This document shows positions 8,482 to 16,739 of a stretch of DNA of 64,000 bases, in pieces (position 1 is the first letter of the stretch; each line of letters opens with the position of its first letter). Made by a program: the position numbers and the translations under genes. The notes beneath the pieces were generated by a model. It ran no database searches. It worked only from the letters and a program-made list of their open reading frames with translations, and was not told where the DNA came from. The stretch spans positions 144,933-208,932 of the forward strand of contig CAJTPD010000004.1 in the NCBI GenBank assembly GCA_910578105.1. Reading direction: 5' to 3'. This stretch comes from an uncultured Odoribacter sp. (GTDB lineage: Bacteria > Bacteroidota > Bacteroidia > Bacteroidales > Marinifilaceae).

Positions 8482-10047
8482 ATGATGAAAAAGATATATT
8501 TATTCTTATTGTTCCTGCCGCTTTTTTCCTGTAATGACTGGCTGGATATTTCTCCCGAAAATTCCGTGACGCTGACAAATTTTTTCCAGAACGAAGCCGA
8601 TTTGGAATCTTTGCACATTTCCATGCTGGCCCGCATGAAAGTAGCCTGTAAAGGCAAACAACCCTATTATTACATCTCCGTTGATGCCGATGAGTTGAAA
8701 CCAAACATTTCCGGTTTCCGCGAGCTGGATGTGGCCACACACACCACCCAGACACTCGCCGGCGGAACGCTGAAAAGCTCATGGCACGACCATTATGCCC
8801 TGATTAGCCTGGCCGACCTGATGATTGATAACGAATACCGCTTTCAGAATATTCCGGCAGAACGGGCTGCCTTTTGGCTTAAGCAAGCGCATTTTGTCAA
8901 AGCAATAACTTATTTCCGGATAGCTCAGATTTGGGGGGATGCGCCTATCTCACCGGGTTCAGAGTCCCTCATTGCTTTGGCTAAAAAACCGGCTCTGGAA
9001 GTATTGAAATATGCTGTTACAGAGGCTGAACAAGCCCTGGATTTACCGGCTCACGACCAGATGACGGACGCCAACGGTCATACCATCGTGTCTAAACAAT
9101 ATGCCAGCCGGGGGTCGGTAAATACCTTACTTGCTAATATTTATGCCTGGATGGGGGGGCTGACTCTAAACGAAAAATATTGGGAGCAGGCAGAAAACTA
9201 CGCTTCACAAGTTATTGATGAGTTTGCCGGAGACTACGAACTGGAAGATATGGCGGGACTGATTGCCAATGTATTCGGTAAAAACCGTCACAGCAAAGAA
9301 ACCATTTTCTGTATTGATAACGACATCCTGGATGATGCCCATACTTATGACAACCGTTTCACAGGTGAACTGCCAGGACAGGAATTAATAGATTATCCCT
9401 ACATCAACGTCAGTCCGCAGAGCTTGTCTACCAATAAGAGCCGGGAATATAACCGGATTTTGGTAGAGACGGTTGAAACCATCTATCCGGAAGAAAACGA
9501 TTTGAGGCGACAGGAATTTTGGTACAATCTGGGAAAAGTAAAATATTCCGTAGATGAAGAAGAAATAGTATCCCCATACGCTTTTATCAACAAATGGCGT
9601 GATTATCATTATCAGACCAATGCGGAAATACTCGGCGGGCAGGGGAAAGTGCCTGTAGCTACTGATTGCGATTACGTTTTTTGGCGGTTGGCTGACGTAG
9701 TGTTGCTGCGTGCTGAGTGTCGGGCACGGCTTCAAAAGGCAACAGCGAAAGCCGACCTCGACCGGATACGCGAAAGGGCCGGACTGGGTACGTATACCGG
9801 GAGTACCGACCCGGAAGCATTGCGCCGGGAGATCTTCTACGAACGCCGACGTGAACTCTTCGGCGAAGGGCAGTATTATTTTGACATCGTGCGCAACGGT
9901 TACTACCGGGATATGCTTTACGGCAAATTCAAAACCCTCACTGACGAGGAGGTTCGCAATGGGGCACTTTATACCTGGATTAGTTCCGATGCTTTTGAAA
10001 AAAATACATTAATGACTCAAAATACATATTGGTTATGGCAAAAATAA
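8482..10047 (+). CDS. SusD/RagB-family surface substrate-binding lipoprotein
   Basis: 521 residues, nine bases after susC. A lipoprotein signal peptide ends in the lipobox LFSC, followed by NDWLDISPE, the characteristic start of SusD proteins. The TPR-like helical scaffold is recognisable in AFWLKQAHFVKAITYFRIAQ and RGSVNTLLANIYAWM. The conserved C-terminal segment is also present (WRLADVVLLRAECRARL, then IFYERRRELFGEGQYYFDIVR). It should sit on the cell surface as the lid of the SusC barrel. Either of two adjacent ATGs (8482 or 8485) may be the start. The 3' end overlaps the next gene by 13 bases, so the two are transcribed and probably translationally linked. Confidence 0.94.
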   Translation: MMKKIYLFLLFLPLFSCNDWLDISPENSVTLTNFFQNEADLESLHISMLARMKVACKGKQPYYYISVDADELKPNISGFRELDVATHTTQTLAGGTLKSSWHDHYALISLADLMIDNEYRFQNIPAERAAFWLKQAHFVKAITYFRIAQIWGDAPISPGSESLIALAKKPALEVLKYAVTEAEQALDLPAHDQMTDANGHTIVSKQYASRGSVNTLLANIYAWMGGLTLNEKYWEQAENYASQVIDEFAGDYELEDMAGLIANVFGKNRHSKETIFCIDNDILDDAHTYDNRFTGELPGQELIDYPYINVSPQSLSTNKSREYNRILVETVETIYPEENDLRRQEFWYNLGKVKYSVDEEEIVSPYAFINKWRDYHYQTNAEILGGQGKVPVATDCDYVFWRLADVVLLRAECRARLQKATAKADLDRIRERAGLGTYTGSTDPEALRREIFYERRRELFGEGQYYFDIVRNGYYRDMLYGKFKTLTDEEVRNGALYTWISSDAFEKNTLMTQNTYWLWQK

Positions 10048-10658
10048 AATCTTGTATACATGTGGCTCTCTTCTTATGTGCCGGCTTTTCTTTGGTTTCC
10101 TGCACAAAATGGAATTATCATGACGGGGGCATAGCCTACGGAGTACACGACTGTTCCATGTGGGACTATTTCAAAAAACAGCCCCGTGACTGGGATTCCA
10201 CACGGGTAATGATTCAACATGCCGGGTTACAGGATTTGTTCGAAGGCAAAGGCGAATACGGTCAGATTACGTTTCTGGCTCCCAGTAATCTGGCTATCAT
10301 GACCTATCTGTTCGATAACAACTACAGACGGGTAAACGAAATTCCTGCTGCCGAATGTCGGCGTCTGCTGGAAAAACTCATTATTCCGCAACGTATCCTG
10401 ACAAACGACGTACCCCGTGGTTCCCGTTCCGATGCGACAGGCGAAAAGACCGGCGGCAAAACCTATACCCTGATGGACGGAAGTGAAGCTTTCCTCTGGA
10501 CTTTCCAGGAGTCCTACTTAGGGGTTGAAAATGCAGGTGCCGTGCACTTGTGGTTCTACATTGAAAAATTCGCCACCTCCCGGAGAATCTACTCCAGCAA
10601 CATTCAAACCGAAAACGGGGTGGTGCAGGCTTTAGGACATGATTTTTTATTTGAATAA
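10035..10658 (+). CDS. Fasciclin (FAS1)-like lipoprotein
   Basis: 208 residues from the ATG at 10035; a TTG six bases upstream is less likely. A signal peptide ends in the lipobox LVSC (TKWNYHDGG follows). The body resembles one FAS1 domain: an early helix (TRVMIQHAGLQDLF), the H1 box ITFLAPSNLAI, and the closing box NGVVQALGHDFLF. FAS1 domains bind other proteins or matrix. SusC/SusD loci in Bacteroidota often carry one or more FAS1 lipoproteins as extra surface subunits, probably binding ligand or packing on the SusCD complex. The overlap with susD supports membership of the same complex. The ligand cannot be deduced. Confidence 0.75.
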   Translation: MAKIKSCIHVALFLCAGFSLVSCTKWNYHDGGIAYGVHDCSMWDYFKKQPRDWDSTRVMIQHAGLQDLFEGKGEYGQITFLAPSNLAIMTYLFDNNYRRVNEIPAAECRRLLEKLIIPQRILTNDVPRGSRSDATGEKTGGKTYTLMDGSEAFLWTFQESYLGVENAGAVHLWFYIEKFATSRRIYSSNIQTENGVVQALGHDFLFE

Positions 10659-10678
10659 CCCTTTAATTTTATCCGGAT

Positions 10679-11488
10679 ATGAATAAATATACCATATATC
10701 TCAGTCTCTTTTGGGGCCTGTTCGCTTTGGCGGGTTGCGAGAAAGAACACACGGGCTACCTGTTTACAGAAGATGCCCGATACCCGATAGACAGTCTGAA
10801 AATTATCCGTTATGAAGACTATAATAAAGAGGTGATTCGGCTGGAAGAGCAATTGAACAGCTATTCCGGAGAGATTCTCGACTCACTGAACGCTTATCGC
10901 GCGATTGAAGCGGAGGAAGCCAAAATCACCGAAGAACTCGAACGTTTGGAAGGCATTATGAATAAACACGGAGAAACGCTGAATGCCTACTTAGACCAGT
11001 TTGCGGACGAATCCGATGCCGACCCTGCCCGCGTGCAGGAATTGACGGACAATTGCGAAAAAGCGTACGAAGCCTATGCGACATACGAGGCTGAGGTGTA
11101 CTACCCTGTATTCCGGATTAGGGAGCAGATAGAGAGGAAAATCAAAGCTCTTTGTCAGGAAGCTGGTATGGAAACTCCCTTTACCATTGCCCGGGAATTG
11201 GAAAAATTGCAGAAACAGCAATCCTTAGATATTCCTTGGACCACCTCGTGCATTGAGCAGTTGTTGGGAACAGAACCGATTACCTATACTTTAGTAAACA
11301 TCCGGAGCGACCGGGGGGAAGCCGCTGCCGCTGATTTCGGCCGTTACCTCACCGTTATCGGGGGCGGACGGATGTATGTGGAGGCCCGAGTCAACTCTCC
11401 GGCGGGAAAATACATTGTTTCGCTACGGGTCAGCAACGAAGGTTATAGCGTAGTGCTGCCCGATATATTCACCTTTATCCTGCAATAA
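10679..11488 (+). CDS. Lipoprotein with central coiled coil, function unknown
   Basis: 269 residues. The signal peptide ends in a lipobox (LAGC) followed by EKEHTGYLF. Residues of about 50-105 and 120-185 are strongly charged and heptad-like (EVIRLEEQLNSY, EEAKITEELERLEG, REQIERKIKAL), predicting two long helices. The last 80 residues look beta-rich (YLTVIGGGRMYVEARV, GKYIVSLRVSNEGYSVVLPD). The shape suggests a surface lipoprotein projecting a beta domain on a helical hairpin. It lies between the FAS1 lipoprotein and the thioredoxin, 20 and 15 bp away. I do not recognise the family; a role as accessory subunit of the SusCD complex is inferred from position. Confidence 0.8.
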   Translation: MNKYTIYLSLFWGLFALAGCEKEHTGYLFTEDARYPIDSLKIIRYEDYNKEVIRLEEQLNSYSGEILDSLNAYRAIEAEEAKITEELERLEGIMNKHGETLNAYLDQFADESDADPARVQELTDNCEKAYEAYATYEAEVYYPVFRIREQIERKIKALCQEAGMETPFTIARELEKLQKQQSLDIPWTTSCIEQLLGTEPITYTLVNIRSDRGEAAAADFGRYLTVIGGGRMYVEARVNSPAGKYIVSLRVSNEGYSVVLPDIFTFILQ

Positions 11489-11503
11489 ATCATTTCTGAA
11501 GAT

Positions 11504-12781
11504 ATGAAACAATTGAAACTTTTGTTTGTTGGTCTGTTCCTTATGGCGGCCAACGGTTTATTTGCCCAAATCACATTTACAGAGGGCACTTTTGAAGAGG
11601 CTTTGGCCAAAGCCAAGGCGGAAAAGAAAAATCTTTTTATCGACTTCTACGCCAGCTGGTGCGGTCCCTGCAAAGTGATGGCCACTCAGGTGTTTACCAT
11701 TCCACCGGTAGGCGACTACTTCAACGAACATTTCATCAATTGCAAATTAGACTGCGAAGCGGCAGCCAATAAAGAGATTGTCAAATGCTACAAAGTGGAA
11801 TCCCTGCCCACGCTGATGTTCATCGACAGCAAGGGCGAGGTGTTAAGGACCCTGATTGGAGCCGTTACTCCCGACGTGCTGATGCTTGAAGCACAGATTG
11901 CCGCAGGCGAAGAACTCACGTTTGAGAAACTGTATGAAAAATCGCGCAAAGAGAAGAAAAACACCGAATTGCAACAAAAATTGCTAATCCGTGCACCCTA
12001 TTTTATCGGTACGCAAAACGATTACAACCAGGAAAAATGGAAGGTGCGCATCGATGCCCTGTTCCCGGAATACCTCAAAATCAGGAAACTGGAAAACATG
12101 GTTAACCCCACAGATTTTGCCATCCTCTCCCTTTATCATCCCGAGATGGAAAAACAAGACGAAATATTCGATTTCGTAGTCAAAAACTACGACCGTTATT
12201 GCCAGGCGGTAGATAAAGAGACGGTGCAAAACTACCTCATCGGGCTTTACAACACGCATATCCTGCGCCTTTGCAGCACCGGCAAAACCGACTACAAGCA
12301 AGCCCTCGGGCGCATCGGTGATGACTTACAAGCCATCTATGCCGACATGCCCTTCGGCGACCTGACGGCGGTTGAAGCGGTAACCCTGCTGGCCGACAGT
12401 TATTTTAACCTGTTCCGTCGCAACCTGCCCCTCTTTTTTGAAAATATGGACAAGTATTTCGCAGGAGCCGGAAAAGCGTTGAGTATTAACGACTACACTC
12501 AGCCCATCGAAGACCTCTACGGTCTTTATCAAGGTAATCCGCCGGATAATGCCCGCCCCATGCTGATTCAATGGTTAGACCGTGCCCTGACATTCGACAT
12601 GACCGCCCAACTGCGTGCCCGTCTGTTGATGTTGCTGGCGGAAAACCAGCAGAAAACCGGCGATTCGGTCAAGGCTAAACAAAGCCTCAACCAGGCCTTT
12701 ATCGTTTGTGCCGGCATTCCGGAAGAAGCTGTAAAGGTGCAGTTACAGAATATGATTCGTGAAAAACTGAACAACCTATGA
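11504..12781 (+). CDS. Secreted thioredoxin-fold protein with helical C-terminal domain
   Basis: 425 residues. A signal peptide (about 1-22, ending LFAQ) sends it to the periplasm. A thioredoxin domain of the thioredoxin_7/DUF255-like kind follows, with the motif WCGPC (C53, C56) and the cis-proline region SLPTLMFID. From about residue 150 to the end there is a long alpha-helical region without obvious catalytic motif, possibly a TPR-like repeat or a docking domain. WCGPC is typical of reducing thioredoxins. It could open disulfide bonds in captured polypeptides so that the peptidase encoded next can cut them. Its stop codon overlaps the start of the peptidase gene (ATGA), arguing for coupled translation. 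Confidence 0.88.
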   Translation: MKQLKLLFVGLFLMAANGLFAQITFTEGTFEEALAKAKAEKKNLFIDFYASWCGPCKVMATQVFTIPPVGDYFNEHFINCKLDCEAAANKEIVKCYKVESLPTLMFIDSKGEVLRTLIGAVTPDVLMLEAQIAAGEELTFEKLYEKSRKEKKNTELQQKLLIRAPYFIGTQNDYNQEKWKVRIDALFPEYLKIRKLENMVNPTDFAILSLYHPEMEKQDEIFDFVVKNYDRYCQAVDKETVQNYLIGLYNTHILRLCSTGKTDYKQALGRIGDDLQAIYADMPFGDLTAVEAVTLLADSYFNLFRRNLPLFFENMDKYFAGAGKALSINDYTQPIEDLYGLYQGNPPDNARPMLIQWLDRALTFDMTAQLRARLLMLLAENQQKTGDSVKAKQSLNQAFIVCAGIPEEAVKVQLQNMIREKLNNL

Positions 12782-15540
12782 GAATCTTTTTCCTGACATT
12801 GCTGACCGTCTGTGCCCTTCGCCTGTCGGCGACGCCGGAAACACCCTTCCGCTACGGACGGTTGGAAAACGGACTGACCTATTATATCCGTGCTACGGGG
12901 GCATCCGTAGGGAAAGCCGACTTTTATTTAGTGCAGAACGTGGGGGCCCTGATGGAAGAAGACCATCAAAACGGGCTTGCCCATGTGCTCGAGCACATGG
13001 CTTTCCATGCCACGGAAAATTTCCCGGAAGGCGTACCCGCTTTCCTGAAACGCCGGGGTATCTCGGATTTAAATGCTTATACAGGGGCCGATGAAACGGT
13101 CTACCACATCAACGGCGTTCCCACGGCCGACAACGGGCTGGTCGATTCCTGCCTGCTTATTCTCCACGACTGGTCGGGCTTCCTGCAACTCCGCGCCGAC
13201 GAAATGGAAATCGAGCGCAAAGTCATTCTTGAAGAACGCCGCCAGGGAATGGACCTTTCACAACGGATGCAAAGCCGGCTCAACGCTTACCTCTACAATC
13301 ACAGCAAATACGCCATCCACGACGTTATCGGCACTCCGGAAGTCCTGAACCACTTCACTGCCGATGAAGTGCGTGCCTACTATCACGACTTCTACCGTCC
13401 CGACCAGCAGGCAGTCATTGTCCTCGGCGACATTAACCCTGAAGCTGTGGAGGCCGGGGTGAAACGCCTTTTTGCCGGCATTCCCAAGCGCGTGAATGCC
13501 AAACCGCGGGTGGTATATACTATTCCGGACAACGAACAGCCCCTGTATTGCCGACTTATTGACGAAGATATTCCCCAGAATGCCGTTGTGCTGATGAAAC
13601 GTTTCCGGAAACCGGAGATTCGTACCCTCGGCGACCAGGTCAAAGACCAGCTGTGCCGGGAGTTCTATAACCAGATTGTCGGCGAACGGCTCCATGATTT
13701 TATCTCGGAAGAAGACGCCTTATTCCTGAGTGCGCAGGCCGGTGTACACGACATGGTGCGCCATTACGAGGGACAAAACATCGCCATTACCCCTCTGCCC
13801 GGGATGGAGAAAGAAGCGGTGCAACAAGTGCTGGAACAGCTTGAACGCATCCACCGCTATGCAATCACAGACCAAAAGCTAAAGGAACTGACAGACAACT
13901 ACCGCCTCGGGCTGAAACAGTCGGCCGCCATGCTTGGCCGCATGCCCAACAGCGTCTACCTGAAAATCTATCAGGACCATTTTCTGCTCGGTTACCCATT
14001 GGCCGAAGTAACCGAAAAATTAGACGCCACCTGGCATTTGCTCGATTCCATCGACAGCCGTACCGTGCATGCCTGGCTCGACCGGTGGAATGCCGGCGAT
14101 CTTAACCGGATATATGCCGTACAAGGCAACAACCCGGATTACCCTTTCCCGGACAGCGAAACTTTGACACGTCTGCTCCTCGAAGCCCGTCAAGCCTTGC
14201 CGGCACCTTACGTGCAGACTGTTGCCGATACGCTGCCGGCTCTGATGGATTTCACGCCCGCTGCCGGCCGCATTGTCAAAACCAAGGTGTTAAAAGCCCT
14301 CGATGCCGAGGAATGGACCCTGAGCAACGGAGCCAAAGTCTACTACAAACACAACGATTATGAAAGCGGTGTATTTAACCTTCTGGCCGGAAGCCCCGGA
14401 GGCCGTTCCCTGTTGCCTGCAGAAGACCTGCCCTCGGCCGATGCGCTGAATACCTTGTTCCTGCAATACGGATTGTACAAATACCCCGCCCGGGTGCTTA
14501 ATACCATTATGCGCGGGCACAACATCGACATCAATATCAACCTCGGCGAACGGTCGGAAAGCATCAATTGCAGCAGCACACGCGACGATGCGGAAATTGC
14601 TTTTCAGTTTTTTCACCTCACTGTCGTACATCCCCGGTTTAGCCGTCCGGACTTCGACAAATACGTGCGTGCCAACAAAATCCAGCGTACCTATGCCAAA
14701 CCGACAACCGATGATTCGATTGCTGCCGTCATGCAGGAGTTGCATACCCTTCCGTCGCCCCGAATCTACAAAACAGATACGGCTTATTATGCGGCGATGG
14801 ATTACGACCGGATGGTAGAAATTTTTAACGAGCGTTTCCGCAATGCGGCCGACTTCTCCTTCTATCTTGTCGGCGATCTGTCTCGTGAAGAGGCCCGCAG
14901 ATTAGTGGAACTTTACATTGCTTCTCTGCCGACACGTAATGTCCGCGAAACGCCGGTATACCACCGGTATACCAGCACGGCATCCGCTACGCGTGACATC
15001 CGTTTAGGTTTGCCCGAAGAGAAATACATGGTGAACATAGAATATAAAAACCACCTGAAAACCAAGGAATCGGATAAAATCTGTTTTCATGTCCTGCGGA
15101 AGCATTTCGACAACCTCTTCCGGCAGATTATCCGTGAGGACGAGGGCGGTTCCTATGGAGTGCACCTCCATACGGAAGCGGAGGATTATCCGTTCTACGA
15201 CCAGACTTTCGCCATACAGTTTGAGAGTTCGCAGGCCAAAGGACCCCGGATGCGGCAAATCGTTCACGACCAAATCCGACGGTTCCTCAATGAAGGTATC
15301 TCCGAAGACGACGCCGAGTACTATCTGTTGGTGCTTAAGAAAGAACACCAAAAGGCCTTTGCCGGAAAAAACGTGGCCTATTGGACGGAAAACCTGCAAT
15401 TTTACAACCGCACTCATACCTCGCTTGATGCCCCCCGTTATTTCGATGGCATCATCGACAAAATCCGTGCGAAAGACATTGTTGCATTTGCCCGCAGATT
15501 TTTTGACACGGCACAATGTATTGATGTGGTAATTTACTAA
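12778..15540 (+). CDS. M16-family zinc metallopeptidase (pitrilysin/insulinase type)
   Basis: 920 residues with an N-terminal signal peptide (about 1-19). The inverted zinc motif HxxEH is intact (H69, E72, H73 in LAHVLEHMAFH). The distal glutamate that completes the zinc site is in the EIERKVILEERR segment (about 144-154). The protein has the double layout of M16 enzymes: an active half followed by a degenerate half (from about 500, LSNGAKVYYKH) without HxxEH, which forms the other side of the chamber. Such enzymes degrade unfolded peptides that fit inside. It overlaps the thioredoxin gene by four bases. GC content is clearly higher than in the housekeeping genes around the locus. Confidence 0.93.
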   Translation: MRIFFLTLLTVCALRLSATPETPFRYGRLENGLTYYIRATGASVGKADFYLVQNVGALMEEDHQNGLAHVLEHMAFHATENFPEGVPAFLKRRGISDLNAYTGADETVYHINGVPTADNGLVDSCLLILHDWSGFLQLRADEMEIERKVILEERRQGMDLSQRMQSRLNAYLYNHSKYAIHDVIGTPEVLNHFTADEVRAYYHDFYRPDQQAVIVLGDINPEAVEAGVKRLFAGIPKRVNAKPRVVYTIPDNEQPLYCRLIDEDIPQNAVVLMKRFRKPEIRTLGDQVKDQLCREFYNQIVGERLHDFISEEDALFLSAQAGVHDMVRHYEGQNIAITPLPGMEKEAVQQVLEQLERIHRYAITDQKLKELTDNYRLGLKQSAAMLGRMPNSVYLKIYQDHFLLGYPLAEVTEKLDATWHLLDSIDSRTVHAWLDRWNAGDLNRIYAVQGNNPDYPFPDSETLTRLLLEARQALPAPYVQTVADTLPALMDFTPAAGRIVKTKVLKALDAEEWTLSNGAKVYYKHNDYESGVFNLLAGSPGGRSLLPAEDLPSADALNTLFLQYGLYKYPARVLNTIMRGHNIDININLGERSESINCSSTRDDAEIAFQFFHLTVVHPRFSRPDFDKYVRANKIQRTYAKPTTDDSIAAVMQELHTLPSPRIYKTDTAYYAAMDYDRMVEIFNERFRNAADFSFYLVGDLSREEARRLVELYIASLPTRNVRETPVYHRYTSTASATRDIRLGLPEEKYMVNIEYKNHLKTKESDKICFHVLRKHFDNLFRQIIREDEGGSYGVHLHTEAEDYPFYDQTFAIQFESSQAKGPRMRQIVHDQIRRFLNEGISEDDAEYYLLVLKKEHQKAFAGKNVAYWTENLQFYNRTHTSLDAPRYFDGIIDKIRAKDIVAFARRFFDTAQCIDVVIY

Positions 15541-15559
15541 CCTTTTAAAATTTAAAATT

Positions 15560-16573
15560 ATGAAGAACATTTGGATGATGCTGCTCATAATATGCAGCGT
15601 ATCTGTTTTCACCGCCTGCTCGGATGATGACGACGAACAGATGCCTCCCGTTGCCCCGACTGCAACTCTTCCGGAAACTTTGACCGTCGGTCAGGAAGCC
15701 ATCATTAATGGCAAAGATTTTGTCGCTACTGCGAAACTCATTCTCAAAAACATTGCGGATGCCGCTAGAACTTTAGACATTGAAGGTGCAGAGTTCACGG
15801 CCACAAGTGTAACTTTTACCGTGCCCGCCGACGTAGAGGCTGGTAACTACAAGGTCATAGTACGTCAAAACAATGAAGAGTATGAATTAGGTACGGTGGA
15901 AGTAGTTTTGGATAAAGTGGAGAAAATGCTCACCAAAGTCATCTTTTCTGCTTATGGCGAGACTTTGGAATATGCCCTGACTTATGGGGAAGACGGAGAA
16001 ATTGAGAAAATCGCATATACTGTAAAAGGAGAAGACGAACTCCAAGAAACAATTTACAGTGTGAAACGGGAAGGAGAACGGATTCTTATCGCTGACGACG
16101 ACGAAGCTGAAGTGTATACTTATACCCTGAAAGACGGGAAAATAGCCGGTTGTGTGGATGCTTACAATACATCTTTCAGCTGTCAATATACAAACAACTA
16201 TCTTACTGCTTTGGCCGTGAGGTATGAGGGAGAAGAGGAAGAATATGTCATCGAATACGAATATACCGATAATAATTTGGTGGCCATTGACGGAGGCGGA
16301 CTTAAATTCGGAGAACAAAAAAATATCCCGAACGGTGTAGACCCGGTGATTTGTATTTACAAATTTATCCTGACGTCTATTACAGAAAATAGTGACTTCT
16401 TCCCGCATCTTTTAGGACTTTGCGGAAATTCATCTGTCAATCTTCCCACATCTTCGGATGCAATGTATGGTAATTTACCGTTTACCTATACATATGAAGA
16501 ATGGGGGGGAATAAAGTCGATTACCTGTACAAATGAAGAGGATGTATCTACCATTGGTTTTGAATACGAATAA
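15560..16573 (+). CDS. IPT/TIG-domain lipoprotein, function unknown
   Basis: 337 residues. A signal peptide ends in a lipobox (FTAC) followed by an acidic SDDDDE stretch, the Bacteroidota surface-export type of +2 region. Residues of about 35-115 resemble an IPT/TIG immunoglobulin-like domain (LPETLTVGQEAIINGKDF, then VTFTVPADVEAGNYKVIV). The remainder is acidic and beta-rich with repeated Y/E patterns and no catalytic motif seen. It is the last gene of the operon, 20 bp after the peptidase and before a terminator. It is probably a surface-exposed accessory binding protein. Confidence 0.82.
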   Translation: MKNIWMMLLIICSVSVFTACSDDDDEQMPPVAPTATLPETLTVGQEAIINGKDFVATAKLILKNIADAARTLDIEGAEFTATSVTFTVPADVEAGNYKVIVRQNNEEYELGTVEVVLDKVEKMLTKVIFSAYGETLEYALTYGEDGEIEKIAYTVKGEDELQETIYSVKREGERILIADDDEAEVYTYTLKDGKIAGCVDAYNTSFSCQYTNNYLTALAVRYEGEEEEYVIEYEYTDNNLVAIDGGGLKFGEQKNIPNGVDPVICIYKFILTSITENSDFFPHLLGLCGNSSVNLPTSSDAMYGNLPFTYTYEEWGGIKSITCTNEEDVSTIGFEYE

Positions 16574-16614
16574 CCGAGACCGATTCAAGTGTCCTTTCCG
16601 GAAAGATAAGGATG

Positions 16615-16650
16615 TAAAAAAAGACTGCCAAAATGGGCAGTCTTTTTTGT
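16615..16650 (+). terminator. Terminator of the SusCD operon
   Basis: The stem AAAAAAGACTGCC / GGCAGTCTTTTTT with a short loop at about 16617-16647 ends in T residues. The A-rich left side means it could also work on the opposite strand. Confidence 0.88.
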
Positions 16651-16663
16651 CTTAAAATACCGC

Positions 16664-16694
16664 TTGATTCATCAAGTCGGATTTCATATATTTG
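16664..16694 (+). promoter_or_regulatory. Putative promoter for the 16740 gene
   Basis: TTG at 16664-16666 and TATATTTG at 16687-16694 are separated by 20 bp, a good Bacteroidota promoter. The -33 element lies within the small palindrome CTTGATTCATCAAG (16663-16676), a possible operator. Confidence 0.5.
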
Positions 16695-16739
16695 AAACTT
16701 CTTTTTACAGGGAGGAAGAGAAATACAACACTTTTTATC

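Noticed and set aside
3076-16573. Classical polysaccharide utilisation locus
   Set aside because: SusC and SusD are present, but I found no glycoside hydrolase, lyase, esterase or sulfatase; the enzymes are a thioredoxin and an M16 peptidase.
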